A stretch of DNA of 8,657 bases from an uncultured Oscillibacter sp. GTDB taxonomy: Bacteria > Bacillota > Clostridia > Oscillospirales > Oscillospiraceae. Below, one piece after another: positions 1 to 6,391 of this stretch. The notes beneath the pieces were generated by a model that was not told where the DNA came from, ran no database searches, and saw nothing but the letters and a program-made list of their open reading frames with translations. The position numbers were made by a program, and so were the translations under genes. Location: assembly GCA_948435975.1 (NCBI GenBank), contig CAOJHG010000064.1:1-8657 (forward strand), read 5' to 3'. Each line of letters starts with the position of its first letter. Position 1 is the first letter of the stretch.

Positions 1-18
1 GTTTTGCTCGCAATATAT

Positions 19-56
19 GAGGACCGTCCGCATGATCTGCGGACGGTCCTCTTTTC
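19..56 (+). terminator. Strong rho-independent terminator of an upstream gene
   Basis: A perfect 14-bp stem (arms 19-32 and 38-51) closes a 5-nt loop and is followed by TTTTC. The T tract is on the plus strand, so it ends transcription coming from a gene left of the window. On the minus strand the hairpin is followed by ATATATTGCG rather than a T run, so it would serve the regulator at 127-1194 only poorly. Confidence 0.9.
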
Positions 57-126
57 TATTGCCTCCGGTTGGCCTGATCATCTTATCCGCGATCCCCGCT
101 GTCTCCTTCTGCGGACGGCTGACCTA

Positions 127-1194
127 CTACTGTAATTGGGCCCACCGCTCCTGCTCGGTCATCAGCCGCTCCTGCAATTCCGGGGAGACGCTGTCCAGCC
201 AGTACTGGTCGATCTCCTTGACCTTGTAGTCATCGCACCAGTCGTAGACCATGTAGGGCTTCTCCGGCCAGCGGGTGCGGACCACCACCTCGTTGTGTCC
301 GTCCTGGTCGATATCCGCCACCGTTGCATTCAGGCAGTCCTCCACCAGCAGGACGGTTTGCATTCTCTTCCAGACATTCCATTCAACGGTTTCATCCCAC
401 TCCCCAGTCCAGAAGCGGTAGTCACAGAGATAGACCTGCCCACTGGGCTCGCCGTAGGGATCCGGGTAGTAGTTCTCGCTGGTGTAGAATACTTCATCAT
501 ACCAGAAAAGACGGTCGCTCTCCGTCTCGAAGGTCACATCCATCATCCCGCCCAAAGATATCCTTCCTGTGGGCTCACACGAGGCGACAGTTCCCTCATA
601 GGTCCGCCGGTTCCAGCGGCAGTCTAGGCGATACTCAAAAGGATAATTCCCCTCATCCGTCTGCTTTATGCCGTCGAAGTCCACGCCCTCCCCACATTTC
701 AGGCGGAGCAGATGGCCCTTGTCCTCCACATAGAGGTAGTTCTCATTTCCAACGGTTTCCTTCAGGAAAATGGTGTTCTTCCTCTCCTCCCGAATATAGG
801 TGCTACAATACCAGATGGTCCCCAGGGTTGTCGCCAGCATCAGCGCCAGGGCCAGGGCCGTCTGCCAGACGTGCTTCCGCCGCTCCGACTTCAGGTTTTC
901 CCGGGAAATCTCCATCAAGTTCTGAACGGGCCGTTCCTCTCTGATGTTCTCCACCGCCTCTTCCTCCTCGTCCTTTCGTACCTCAATCCTCCGGCAGGCC
1001 ATCAGCTCCTCCACGCCCAGCCCCAGAGCTTCCGCCAGGGGCTCCAGCAGCGTCACGTCCGGGTAGCTCAGGGCCCGCTCCCACTTGCTCACCGCCTTGT
1101 CCGTCACATGGACCCGGGCCGCCAAATCCTTTTGCGTCAGCCCGGCGGCCTTTCGGTTCTCGGCGATAAAATTTCCAAATTGCTGTTTGTTCAT
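127..1194 (-). CDS. Membrane-anchored XRE-family transcriptional regulator with extracytoplasmic FG-GAP-like domain
   Basis: This is a 355-residue one-component regulator. Residues 6-60 form an XRE/Cro-type helix-turn-helix (AENRKAAGLTQKDLAARV, then TDKAVSKWER), the typical N-terminal DNA-binding domain. A charged linker (DEEEEA, 75-80) leads to one predicted membrane helix at about 109-130. The remaining 225 residues should be outside the cell. They are rich in Trp, Tyr and acidic residues and contain a calcium-loop-like DIDQDGHNE at 294-302, as in FG-GAP/VCBS repeats. I chose the ATG at 1194 because a strong GGAGGTGAG site precedes it and the HTH begins at once; an upstream in-frame ATG at 1242 would add 16 unrelated residues. 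It is divergent from the VTC operon, so control of that operon is a reasonable inference. The ligand is unknown. Confidence 0.85.
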   Translation of the reverse strand: MNKQQFGNFIAENRKAAGLTQKDLAARVHVTDKAVSKWERALSYPDVTLLEPLAEALGLGVEELMACRRIEVRKDEEEEAVENIREERPVQNLMEISRENLKSERRKHVWQTALALALMLATTLGTIWYCSTYIREERKNTIFLKETVGNENYLYVEDKGHLLRLKCGEGVDFDGIKQTDEGNYPFEYRLDCRWNRRTYEGTVASCEPTGRISLGGMMDVTFETESDRLFWYDEVFYTSENYYPDPYGEPSGQVYLCDYRFWTGEWDETVEWNVWKRMQTVLLVEDCLNATVADIDQDGHNEVVVRTRWPEKPYMVYDWCDDYKVKEIDQYWLDSVSPELQERLMTEQERWAQLQ

Positions 1195-1210
1195 TCGGCT
1201 CACCTCCCCG

Positions 1211-1224
1211 TTAGTGTACACCAA
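1211..1224. promoter_or_regulatory. Candidate operator palindrome upstream of the XRE regulator
   Basis: The sequence TTAGTGTACACCAA is a near-perfect palindrome (TTnGTGTACACnAA) centred 23-24 bp upstream of the regulator's start codon, just before its ribosome site. XRE-family proteins commonly bind short palindromes of this kind to control their own genes. Only one copy was found, and no convincing promoter could be fixed around it, so its role is inferred. Confidence 0.35.
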
Positions 1225-1350
1225 CACCAAGGAAAAAAACAACCGACCAATGGTAGAATCCGGCGAAACCCGTTGATTCCAGCCGTTTCCAGGGTCGGAG
1301 AAATTTTTCCCCGGCTTCCAATTTTTAAGGTTGGGCTAAGAAAGCTCCTG

Positions 1351-1356
1351 TATGAT
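1351..1356 (+). promoter_or_regulatory. Possible -10 element of the VTC-DUF4956-CotH operon promoter
   Basis: TATGAT matches the -10 consensus at five of six positions and would start transcription near 1363, about 27 nt before the VTC start codon. No good -35 hexamer lies 16-18 bp upstream; the nearest TTG (TTGGGC) is only 14 bp away. The promoter may therefore be activator-dependent, or the call may be wrong. Confidence 0.35.
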
Positions 1357-1389
1357 GCCCCCATCCTGTTGAACGAAAGGAGCCCAAGC

Positions 1390-2061
1390 ATGAAGCCTCG
1401 GCACGAGTGGAAACACGAGATCACCGCCGCCGACCGCCTGATTCTCGCCGCCCGCCTTTCGGCGGTGGCCCGCCGGGACAGCCACGGGGACCACGGCCGA
1501 TACGGAATACGAAGTCTCTATTTCGACGACCCCCGGGACACGGCGCTGCGGGAGAAAATTGACGGCGTGGCCCGCAGGGCGAAATTACGAATACGGTACT
1601 ACAACGGCAACACCGCCTTTATCTGCCTGGAGAAAAAAATCAAACAGGACGGCCTGTGCGGCAAGCGCTCCGTCCTCCTCAGCGCTCAGGAGGTCCAAAC
1701 TCTTTTGAACGGCGGGCTGGACTGGATGCCGGGCAGCGGCCGGCCTCTGGTTCAGGAGCTTTACTGGAAAATGAAGTCCGCCGGTCTCCGGCCGAGGACC
1801 ATTGTGGACTACACCCGGGAGGCCTATGTCTTCCCCGCCGGAAATGTGCGGGTCACCCTGGATTACAATATCCGCACCGGCCTGGGGTCCACAGATTTTC
1901 TGAATCCCCGCATGATTACTGTACCTGCCGGGGACGCCCCCGCCATTTTAGAGGTGAAGTGGGATGAATTTCTCCCCAGCGTCATACGGGACGCGGTACA
2001 ACTCCCCGGGCGGCACACCTCCGCCTTCTCAAAATACGCGGCCTGCCGCGTCTATGGATAA
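1390..2061 (+). CDS. VTC-domain polyphosphate polymerase-like protein
   Basis: This 223-residue protein is essentially one VTC domain, the tunnel-fold (CYTH/TTM-like) domain of the yeast Vtc4 polyphosphate polymerase, which extends polyphosphate from ATP. Family landmarks are present in order: EWKHEI (6-11), RSLYFDD (41-47), KLRIRYYN (65-72), LEKKIKQDG (80-88) with KR at 92-93, VDYTREAY (139-146), RVTLDYNIR (154-162) and LEVKWDEFLP (187-196). The basic residues and the glutamates (E81, E188) are those expected to line the tunnel and bind metal. An AAAGGAG site precedes the start. There is no signal peptide or membrane helix, so it is cytosolic, probably held at the membrane by the DUF4956 protein encoded 17 bp downstream. 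Actual polyphosphate synthesis by such bacterial homologues is inferred, not shown here. Confidence 0.88.
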   Translation: MKPRHEWKHEITAADRLILAARLSAVARRDSHGDHGRYGIRSLYFDDPRDTALREKIDGVARRAKLRIRYYNGNTAFICLEKKIKQDGLCGKRSVLLSAQEVQTLLNGGLDWMPGSGRPLVQELYWKMKSAGLRPRTIVDYTREAYVFPAGNVRVTLDYNIRTGLGSTDFLNPRMITVPAGDAPAILEVKWDEFLPSVIRDAVQLPGRHTSAFSKYAACRVYG

Positions 2062-2078
2062 GAAAGGAACCGATTGCC

Positions 2079-2750
2079 ATGACATTTCAAGATATTTTCA
2101 AATCCAGCTTCCTGGAGAATGTGACCAGCGTCAGTCTTTTGGACATGAGTCTGGCCCTTCTCCTGGCCTTTGGCCTGGGGCTCTTTATCTTCCTGGTCTA
2201 CAAAAAAACCTTCACCGGCGTCATGTACTCCTCCAGCTTTGGGGTAACGCTGGTAGCTCTGACGATGATTACCACCATGGTAATTCTGGCGGTCACCAGC
2301 AACGTGGTGCTGTCCCTGGGCATGGTGGGCGCCCTCTCCATTGTCCGCTTCCGCACGGCCATTAAGGAACCCCTGGACATCGCATTTCTCTTCTGGTCCA
2401 TTGCCGTGGGCATCGTATTGGCGGCGGGACTGATTCCGCTGGCAGTCTTTGGAAGCGTGATTATCGGCGTGATGCTTCTGGTTTTTGTGAACCGGAAATC
2501 CCGCTGCGACCCCTACATAGCCGTGCTCCAGTGCGACGGGCCGGAGAGCGAGGCTCAGGCGGTGGGGTTCCTCCGGCAGAACACCCGCCGCTGCGTGGTG
2601 AAAAGCAAGACGGTCCAAAAGGACGCGGTGGAACTGAATCTGGAAATTCGCTTAAAGAGCGAGGACACCGGCTTTGTCAATGCTCTGGCGGACCTCTCCG
2701 GCGTCCGCAGCGCGGTATTGGTAAGCTACAACGGAGACTACATGGGGTAA
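2079..2750 (+). CDS. DUF4956 family polytopic membrane protein
   Basis: This 223-residue membrane protein has hydrophobic segments at about 20-41, 52-78 and 100-137 (the last long enough for two passes). The loop motif ALSIVRFRTAIKEPLD (85-100) is the hallmark of the DUF4956 family. Residues 145-223 form a soluble alpha/beta domain that may resemble the small ferredoxin-like domains at the ends of MgtC-type proteins. Its biochemical role is unknown. DUF4956 genes are known to sit beside VTC-domain and CotH genes, and the order here is the same. The start has an AAGGAA site and follows the VTC stop by 17 bp, which implies co-transcription and suggests this is the membrane partner of the VTC enzyme, as Vtc1-type helices are for Vtc4 in yeast (analogy only). 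Confidence 0.87.
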   Translation: MTFQDIFKSSFLENVTSVSLLDMSLALLLAFGLGLFIFLVYKKTFTGVMYSSSFGVTLVALTMITTMVILAVTSNVVLSLGMVGALSIVRFRTAIKEPLDIAFLFWSIAVGIVLAAGLIPLAVFGSVIIGVMLLVFVNRKSRCDPYIAVLQCDGPESEAQAVGFLRQNTRRCVVKSKTVQKDAVELNLEIRLKSEDTGFVNALADLSGVRSAVLVSYNGDYMG

Positions 2751-2798
2751 TTTCTGTTTTTCGTTCTGATAAGAACGCGGAGTAAAAGAATTTTCGCA

Positions 2799-2832
2799 CG
2801 CTCAACCGTCTGGTGAAAACCAGGCGGAAGCG
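2799..2832 (+). other. Intercistronic RNA hairpin with GAAA tetraloop before cotH
   Basis: In the 105-bp gap between the DUF4956 gene and cotH, a 9-bp stem (2806-2814 with 2819-2827, one G-U pair) is capped by GAAA. After a small internal loop it is extended by CGCT (2799-2802) pairing with AGCG (2829-2832). No T tract follows, so it is not a terminator. A smaller hairpin lies at 2762-2777 (CGTTC/GAACG). The structure ends about nine bases before the GGGGG ribosome site of cotH, so a role in mRNA processing, stability or translation is plausible. I do not recognise it as a known riboswitch. Confidence 0.5.
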
Positions 2833-2855
2833 ACAGCACCAAAGGGGGATATCAA

Positions 2856-4664
2856 ATGTCGACCCACAAGCATATTGACCGGCTCTGCGCTGTCGTCCTG
2901 GTTCTTTGTCTGTTGCTGACCTTCGCCTTTATAAACGGTGTAGCTTTGGGCATCCGGCCCGCCGCCTCTGCTCTGGGCTACGAGTCCCGGCTCTTCGACA
3001 CAGGTCGGGTCCACACCATCGATCTGGTGATGGACAATTGGGAGGAGTTCCTGGAAACCTGCGAGAACGAGGAATACGCCCAGTGCTCCGTTCTCATTGA
3101 CGGCGAGGCGTACCAGAACACCGCCATCCGGGCTAAAGGCAACACCTCCCTTACCATGGTTTCCGCCATGGACAGCGACCGATACAGCTTCAAGCTGGAG
3201 TTTGATCATTACGACAGCGGAAGGACCTACTACGGCCTGGATAAGCTGAGTCTCAACAACATCATTCAGGACGCTACATATATGAAGGATTTCCTCACCT
3301 ACCAGATGATGGGCGCTTTTGGCGTGGCCGCACCTTTATGCAGCTATGTGTACATCACCGTCAACGGTCAGGATTGGGGACTGTATCTGGCCGTTGAGGG
3401 AGTGGAAGACGGCTTTCTCCGGAGGAACTATGGCAGCAACTCCGGAGAGCTCTATAAGCCGGACAGCATGAGCTTCGGCGGCGGACGGGGCAATGGCCGG
3501 GAGTTCCGCATGGACGACTTCGGGAATCACGAAGAGGGCGCCGCCCTTTCCTCCACTCCTCCGGCTGATCCGGTATTCCAGAAAGTCCCTGGGGAAGACG
3601 GGAGAGCAGCCGGAGGCGGTTCCGCCAAATTTGCCGGAGGCCCCGGCGGCGGCATGGGGAGCGACGACGTGAAGCTGCGGTATATCGATGATGACCCGGA
3701 CAGCTACTCCAATATCTTCCAGAACGCCAAAACGGACATCACCAAGGCGGACCAGAGCAGGCTGATTGCATCTTTAAAAGCCCTGGGAGAAGGTGAAAAT
3801 CTTGAGAACGTCCTGGACATTGACCGGGTTCTGCGCTACTTTGTCGTCCACAACTTCGTCTGCAACGGCGACAGCTATACCGGCTCCATGGTGCACAATT
3901 ACTACCTCTACGAGGAAGACGGCCGACTCTCCATGATCCCCTGGGACTACAATCTGGCTTATGGCACCTTCCAAAGCGGTGATGCCACAAGCACCGTGAA
4001 CGAGCCCATTGACTCTCCCGTCACTGGCGGCGACAGCCGTCCCATGGTGGATTGGATCTGGGAACAGGATGAATATACGGAGCTCTATCATCAGTATTTC
4101 CGGGAGTTTCTGGAGACAGTGAATATCACCGGACTGATTGAACAGACGGTGGCGTTGATCGCGCCCTATGTGGAGAAGAACCCCACGGCGTTTTACTCCA
4201 ATCAGGAGTTTCAAACCGGCGCGGAAACTCTGGAGGATTTCTGCCGCCTCCGGACGGAGAGTATCCTAGGTCAATTAGAAGGAACGATTCCCTCTACCTC
4301 CGAGGGCCAGGCGGAGGACGCCTCCTCCTTGGTGGATGCCTCCTTCATCCGTCTTTCCGATATGGGAACCATGGACCGGGGCGGCGGCTTTGGCGATGGA
4401 GAGCGGCCCTTCCCTTCCGATAGCCAGCAAGAAGGAGCTGCCATACCCTTCCCAGCGGAAGATGCTCCAGCCTTCTCCCAGGCCAGGGGGCAACCGGCTG
4501 CGATTCTCCGATCTCCGGAGGATTCCGCCTCCCCCGGCGGGAATTTACCGGGGGAATCTCCCGCCGCCGTGAGCGGAAGCGCCTGGCTGCTGGCAGCGGT
4601 ATCCTGCGGTATACTCCTGGCGGGTCTCCTCTTCGCCTGCCTGTACCGACGTGGAAACCATTGA
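2856..4664 (+). CDS. CotH kinase family protein with N- and C-terminal membrane segments
   Basis: This 602-residue protein has the CotH fold, an atypical protein kinase first known from Bacillus spore-coat protein CotH. Landmarks are IRAKGNTS (91-98), RYSFKLEFD (109-117), KLSLNN (130-135), YMKDFLTYQMM (142-152), GLYLAVEGVED (175-185), YKPDS (200-204), VVHNFVCNGDSYTG (329-342) and IPWDYNLAYG (361-370). The last two hold the Asp/Asn residues expected at the active site. A signal-anchor helix spans about 10-32, so the kinase should face outward. Two insertions differ from a minimal CotH: a Gly-rich loop (about 207-270) and a long Ser/Pro/Gly/acidic tail (about 475-570) leading to a second helix (575-597) and the basic end RRGNH. 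It is the last gene of the VTC-DUF4956 operon, with a good GGGGG site before ATG. The substrate is unknown. Confidence 0.9.
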   Translation: MSTHKHIDRLCAVVLVLCLLLTFAFINGVALGIRPAASALGYESRLFDTGRVHTIDLVMDNWEEFLETCENEEYAQCSVLIDGEAYQNTAIRAKGNTSLTMVSAMDSDRYSFKLEFDHYDSGRTYYGLDKLSLNNIIQDATYMKDFLTYQMMGAFGVAAPLCSYVYITVNGQDWGLYLAVEGVEDGFLRRNYGSNSGELYKPDSMSFGGGRGNGREFRMDDFGNHEEGAALSSTPPADPVFQKVPGEDGRAAGGGSAKFAGGPGGGMGSDDVKLRYIDDDPDSYSNIFQNAKTDITKADQSRLIASLKALGEGENLENVLDIDRVLRYFVVHNFVCNGDSYTGSMVHNYYLYEEDGRLSMIPWDYNLAYGTFQSGDATSTVNEPIDSPVTGGDSRPMVDWIWEQDEYTELYHQYFREFLETVNITGLIEQTVALIAPYVEKNPTAFYSNQEFQTGAETLEDFCRLRTESILGQLEGTIPSTSEGQAEDASSLVDASFIRLSDMGTMDRGGGFGDGERPFPSDSQQEGAAIPFPAEDAPAFSQARGQPAAILRSPEDSASPGGNLPGESPAAVSGSAWLLAAVSCGILLAGLLFACLYRRGNH

Positions 4665-4671
4665 AGCATCC

Positions 4672-4709
4672 GGACCGCCGTCCCCTGTTGCAGGAGCGGC
4701 GGTCCTTCT
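4672..4709 (+). terminator. Terminator of the VTC-DUF4956-CotH operon
   Basis: A 9-bp GC-rich stem (GGACCGCCG, 4672-4680, with CGGCGGTCC, 4697-4705) has further inner pairing (CCTG/CAGG) and is followed by TTCT. It starts 7 bp after the cotH stop codon. The T tract is short, but position and stem strength support a terminator. Confidence 0.75.
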
Positions 4710-4722
4710 ATCCGCCCTTATA

Positions 4723-4750
4723 ATTACACAAAACTAAGATTTTGTGTAAT
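4723..4750. repeat. AT-rich perfect inverted repeat between convergent genes
   Basis: ATTACACAAAA (4723-4733) is perfectly inverted as TTTTGTGTAAT (4740-4750) around a 6-nt loop. With a one-base bulge the pairing continues into TTAT (4718-4721) and ATAA. It lies between the cotH and tyrS terminators in an unusually AT-rich patch (about 4718-4770). It could be an auxiliary terminator, a protein-binding site or an insertion scar. Confidence 0.55.
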
Positions 4751-4765
4751 ATAATATAGAAATAT

Positions 4766-4793
4766 AAGAAAGAGGGCAACTGCCCTCTTTCTT
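4766..4793 (-). terminator. tyrS terminator, probably bidirectional
   Basis: A 12-bp perfect stem (4766-4777 with 4782-4793) closes a 4-nt loop. On the minus strand it begins 3 bp after the tyrS stop, and its right arm runs into a T-rich stretch (CTTTCTTATATTTC). The arms are A-rich and T-rich, so the hairpin can also stop plus-strand read-through from cotH. Confidence 0.85.
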
Positions 4794-4795
4794 AA

Positions 4796-6022
4796 TCACT
4801 GGATATAGGCCCGATGGAACACCTTTTTACCCTTTTTGATAATGACGCCCTCTCCCTGGAAGTCCGCCTGGTCAACAGCCGCGGCAATGTCCGTCACCTT
4901 TTGGCCGTTCACCGTCAGGCCCCCCTGCTGGATCAGCCGACGGGCCTCCCCGTTGGAGGGGCACAGGCCACAGGCCACCAAAAGGGCAATGGCGCCGATC
5001 TGTCCGTTCTCAAACTGAGCGGCGGACAGCTCCGTCGAGGGCATGTGCTCCGTGGAGCCAGCGCCGGCGAAAAGGCCCCGGGCGGTTTCCTGGGCTTTCT
5101 CCGCCTCCGCCTCGCCGTGGACCAGCTTGGTCAGCTCGTAAGCCAGAATTTCCTTGGCCCGGTTCAGCTGGCTCCCCTCCCATCTGTCCATGGCGTCGAT
5201 CTCCTCCAAAGGCAGGAAGGTCAACATCCGGATACATTTCAGCACGTCCGCATCCCCTACGTTCCGCCAGTATTGGTAGAACTCAAAGGGGGAGGTCTTG
5301 TTGGGATCCAGCCACACCGCGCCCTTGGCGGTCTTGCCCATCTTCTTGCCCTCGGAGTTCATCAGCAACGTGATGGTCATGGCGTAGGCGTCCTTGCCCA
5401 GCTTCCGGCGAATCAGCTCGGTGCCGCCTAACATATTGCTCCACTGGTCGTCACCGCCGAACTGCATGTTGCAGCCCAGGGTCTGGAACATATGATAGAA
5501 GTCGTAGGACTGCATAATCATATAGTTGAATTCCAGGAAGCTCAGCCCCTTCTCCATCCGCTGTTTGTAGCACTCCGCCCGAAGCATGTTATTTACGGAG
5601 AAGCAGGCTCCCACTTCCCGCAAAAGCTCCACATAGTTCAGCTTCATCAACCATTCAGCGTTATTCACCATGATTGCCTTGTCCGGGCCAAACTCGATAA
5701 ACCGCTCCATCTGCTTTTTAAAGCAGTCGCAGTTGTGCTGGATGGTCTCCGTGGTCATCATCTGCCGCATGTCCGACCGGCCGGAGGGATCTCCCACCAT
5801 GCCGGTGCCACCGCCGATGAGGGCGATGGGCCGGTTTCCCGCCATTTGCAGGCGCTTCATCAGACACAGGGCCATGAAGTGGCCCACATGGAGGCTGTCC
5901 GCCGTGGGATCGAACCCGATATAAAACACGGCCTTCCCGCCGTTCACCAGCTCCCGAATCTCCTCCTCGTCGGTAACCTGGGCAATGAGGCCCCGGGCCT
6001 TCAGCTCTTCGTAAATCTGCAT
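4796..6022 (-). CDS. tyrS: Tyrosyl-tRNA synthetase
   Basis: This class I aminoacyl-tRNA synthetase (408 residues, normal length) attaches tyrosine to tRNA-Tyr in the cytosol. The Rossmann core carries YIGFDPTADSLHVGH, with the HIGH-type motif HVGH at 45-48. Tyrosine-site residues are visible as Y34 and Y167, Q171 and D174 (YMIMQSYDF). Also present are GGDDQW (189-194) and the KMSKS-type loop KMGKT (227-231). An anticodon-recognition helical region follows, and an S4 RNA-binding domain lies at about 345-400 (GLCPSNGEARRLIQQGGLTV). The ATG at 6022 is chosen because AAGGAG precedes it and the homologous N-terminus begins there. Longer in-frame starts would translate the T-box leader. It is a single-gene unit with its own promoter, leader and terminator. 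Confidence 0.97.
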   Translation of the reverse strand: MQIYEELKARGLIAQVTDEEEIRELVNGGKAVFYIGFDPTADSLHVGHFMALCLMKRLQMAGNRPIALIGGGTGMVGDPSGRSDMRQMMTTETIQHNCDCFKKQMERFIEFGPDKAIMVNNAEWLMKLNYVELLREVGACFSVNNMLRAECYKQRMEKGLSFLEFNYMIMQSYDFYHMFQTLGCNMQFGGDDQWSNMLGGTELIRRKLGKDAYAMTITLLMNSEGKKMGKTAKGAVWLDPNKTSPFEFYQYWRNVGDADVLKCIRMLTFLPLEEIDAMDRWEGSQLNRAKEILAYELTKLVHGEAEAEKAQETARGLFAGAGSTEHMPSTELSAAQFENGQIGAIALLVACGLCPSNGEARRLIQQGGLTVNGQKVTDIAAAVDQADFQGEGVIIKKGKKVFHRAYIQ

Positions 6023-6061
6023 TTTACCGTCTCCTTTTTGTTTAAATTCCCCGGAGGGAAC

Positions 6062-6336
6062 GAAAAAACGCCCCGTCCCGGTGGGGACAGAGGGCGAAAA
6101 CATTCGCGGTACCACCTCTGGTTCGCCGCCCTCTCGCGAGAACGGCCTCATGAAGTGCCAACACACTTCTGCGCAATAACGGGCGCACCCGGCGCGCGCC
6201 TACTGAGAGGCTTCTTTCCTCCGTTCGGGCGCCAGCTCCAAGGCGTATTCGCCGTCCGCCTCCCTCCCCCTTTCACCAAGCCGGGGGTTCTCTTCGCGAA
6301 GGACATGACGGGTACTGGTCCTCTTCTTCACTGTGA
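6062..6336 (-). ncRNA. Tyrosine-specific T-box leader riboswitch of tyrS
   Basis: On the minus strand the leader starts with the stem I base motif (AGAGGACCAGTA) and continues with AGAGAACC...GGCTTGGTGAAA, the AG-bulge and distal-loop region. The specifier loop reads GAA-TAC-GCC before TTGGAGC, with the tyrosine codon TAC at 6245-6247. Stem III-like hairpins follow. The T-box (AGAGGTGGTACCGCGA, about 6103-6118) contains UGGU, complementary to an ACCA tRNA end, which fits tRNA-Tyr with discriminator A. A terminator hairpin (about 6069-6096) then runs into six T residues (6063-6068). Uncharged tRNA-Tyr should favour the antiterminator and switch tyrS on. Confidence 0.95.
6063..6096 (-). terminator. 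T-box conditional terminator
   Basis: On the minus strand CGCCCT...GTCCC pairs with GGGAC-GGGGCG, leaving a 2-nt bulge and a CACC loop, and TTTTTT follows directly. Its 5' arm lies just downstream of the T-box sequence, the usual arrangement for exclusive terminator/antiterminator folding. It ends about 40 bp before the tyrS start codon. Confidence 0.9.
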
Positions 6337-6341
6337 AACGT

Positions 6342-6370
6342 ATTGTAGCAGATACGCCGGGAATTGTCAA
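6342..6370 (-). promoter_or_regulatory. Housekeeping sigma-type promoter of the T-box/tyrS unit
   Basis: On the minus strand TTGACA (6365-6370) is a perfect -35 and TACAAT (6342-6347) a near-perfect -10, separated by exactly 17 bp. Transcription should start near 6335, right at the beginning of T-box stem I. The promoter lies 21 bp beyond the stop codon of the next minus-strand gene, so tyrS is transcribed independently of it. Confidence 0.92.
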
Positions 6371-6391
6371 CACAAACCAAGCAAGGAGGCA

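Noticed and set aside
136..944. Plus-strand open frames opposite the regulator
   Set aside because: They are low-complexity Pro/Arg/Ser-rich shadow frames without ribosome sites, opposite a gene with clear domains.
1213..1242. Minus-strand promoter TTGTTT/TACACT for the regulator
   Set aside because: The -35 is weak, and the implied start point near 1206 would fall inside the ribosome site.
712..1389. N-terminal extension of the VTC protein in the same open frame
   Set aside because: It is antisense to the regulator gene, and a strong ribosome site with ATG at 1390 starts the recognised domain.
2791..2850. Cyclic-di-GMP or other known riboswitch before cotH
   Set aside because: The CACGC and GAAA tetraloop recall a GEMM-I aptamer, but the conserved second half is missing and the remaining space is too short.
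6023..6166. 48-residue N-terminal extension of tyrosyl-tRNA synthetase
   Set aside because: It would translate the T-box and its terminator, and the ribosome site fits the ATG at 6022.
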